Shown here piece by piece: positions 63,220-64,000 of a DNA stretch of 64,000 nucleotides (the first letter of the stretch is position 1; each line of letters begins with the position of its first letter). Source of the stretch: Dermatophagoides farinae (Eukaryota > Arthropoda > Arachnida > Sarcoptiformes > Pyroglyphidae); the NCBI RefSeq assembly GCF_024713945.1, contig NC_134678.1, positions 7,192,001 to 7,256,000 on the forward strand, given 5' to 3'. A program made the position numbers and the translations under genes. The notes beneath the pieces are model-generated. The model searched no databases and was not told the DNA's origin. It saw only the letters and a list, made by a program, of their open reading frames with translations.

Positions 63220-63326
63220 CATATTATTATGGCAATTATCTACATGAATCAACAACAGATTTATCACCAAAATATCAAATACAATCCAAATTAATGGCAC
63301 CAAAAGAATATTCCAATTATTATTAG
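62665..63326 (+). CDS. secreted Tyr/Gln/Ser-rich cuticle-like protein
   Basis: Two exons, 62665-62886 and 62952-63326, join to 198 residues. After a poly-Q stretch a hydrophobic segment (LSTLAMIIITILFLMNEI) acts as signal peptide, with cleavage probably near NQAGP. The second exon starts FPIDVVEKKYVPVKIPTPVYV, closely matching the exon-2 block of the gene at 59677, and the intron sits at the same place. The rest is Ser/Pro/Tyr-rich with poly-Y and a poly-Q run, ending YSNYY. There is no Gly-rich tail, so the pair share only signal peptide, junction and K/Y/V/P block. AATAAA is at 63387-63392. The function as a cuticle or other extracellular structural protein is inferred. Confidence 0.78.
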
Positions 63327-64000
63327 AACCAATTACATCGACAATTTGTTTCTATAATCAATCATCATTTAACAATGTTATCAAACAATAAAAAAAACCA
63401 TTTTTGATCTTAATTTATAAATATATATCACTCACACAGACACACAAATACAAACGCTAATAATGACACATTTGACAATACACTGACTATATTAATAACC
63501 ATTTTAACCAATTGAGCATCGATCGTAGATAATTCCACAATTCTATTCATGATTTTTTTTTTAAATCCTTATTATTAATAAATTAACTAATTATTCAAAT
63601 TCAATTTTTACCACGTGTTCCATATGATGTTGTCTTTATTATTATTTTTTTTTTTTTTGAAATTAAAATTTTTTTTTATTGTGAAATTTTTTTTAAGACT
63701 TTAATTATTACCACAATTAATCTGTCACGTTTTTTACTTTTTTTTCTCTCTTGTTGTCTTGTTGTCTTGTTTCGTTTCCGCTAAAACGTTTCGCATCAAC
63801 GAAAAGTTTCATCTTCATGATTATAATGATAATGTTTAGTGACTACGATGCGCAATTTAAAAAGCTGATCATTATCGCTGTTGCGGATATGTGTGTGTGT
63901 TTGTGTGTAAGTGGTTGATTAGCATAAATCGATATGTTTCAAATTGGATTTCACGTCCAAGAGCAAAAATGGTCCGTGTGTGAAACAAATCAAAAATTTC
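63327..64000. other. 3' flank, no gene recognised
   Basis: It contains the AATAAA of the preceding gene, then AT-rich sequence with T runs. No coding signal is seen to the window end. Confidence 0.55.

Noticed and set aside
1-64000. Transposable elements, viral insertions, CRISPR arrays and tRNA genes.
   Set aside because: No transposase, reverse transcriptase, integrase or capsid-like frames, no long terminal repeats, no spaced repeat array and no convincing tRNA B-box context were seen by eye; tRNAscan and RepeatMasker would be decisive.

Overview
The window is nuclear DNA from a small, AT-rich arthropod genome. Genes are split by many short introns (about 50-200 bp) with ordinary GT..AG ends. 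Intergenic DNA is packed with poly(A/T), (CA)n, (GA)n and (ATC)n tracts, and coding regions carry matching poly-Q, poly-N, poly-D, poly-S and poly-H runs. Gene content (eS8, TAF6, eEF1B-beta, ATRX, a small Maf, a 5-HT1-like receptor, i-type lysozyme/destabilase, cuticle-like proteins) fits an arthropod. Compactness and composition suggest an acariform, probably astigmatid, mite; this species-level guess is inference.

Layout: 1-16.3 kb is a desert without a convincing gene. From 16.3 to 26.5 kb lie a histidine acid phosphatase (+), ribosomal protein eS8 (-) with two intronic box C/D snoRNA candidates, TAF6 (+, one-base frame break) and a PI-PLC-X-domain protein (-). From 26.5 to 39.6 kb is a second desert holding only a broken ALDH3-like fragment. 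From 39.6 to 56.6 kb the DNA is gene-dense: 5-HT1-like GPCR (+), eEF1B-beta (-), a three-domain secreted i-type lysozyme-like protein (+), small-Maf bZIP factor (-), Ly6/three-finger GPI-type protein (-), an unknown single-pass membrane protein (+), ATRX helicase (+) and another single-pass membrane protein (+). After a 3-kb gap come two related secreted, cuticle-like proteins (59.7-60.3 and 62.7-63.3 kb, +).

The genes do not form one pathway. Housekeeping genes (eS8, eEF1B-beta, TAF6, ATRX) are interleaved with membrane and secreted genes, often as divergent pairs with short shared promoters (eS8/TAF6 283 bp; Ly6/membrane protein 348 bp). Several promoters show readable elements: a TOP-like start for eS8, two E2F-consensus sites between the Ly6 gene and its neighbour, and a TATA box for the glycine-rich protein.

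The most notable points are the snoRNAs nested in eS8, whose guides match 28S rRNA; the triple-domain i-type lysozyme lacking the catalytic residues of active family members; frame breaks in TAF6 and the ATRX 5' part; the ALDH3 relic; and recurrent AGATGGCGC-type and E2F-type motifs in non-coding DNA. Exon coordinates were read by eye from splice signals and reading frames; none is confirmed by transcripts.
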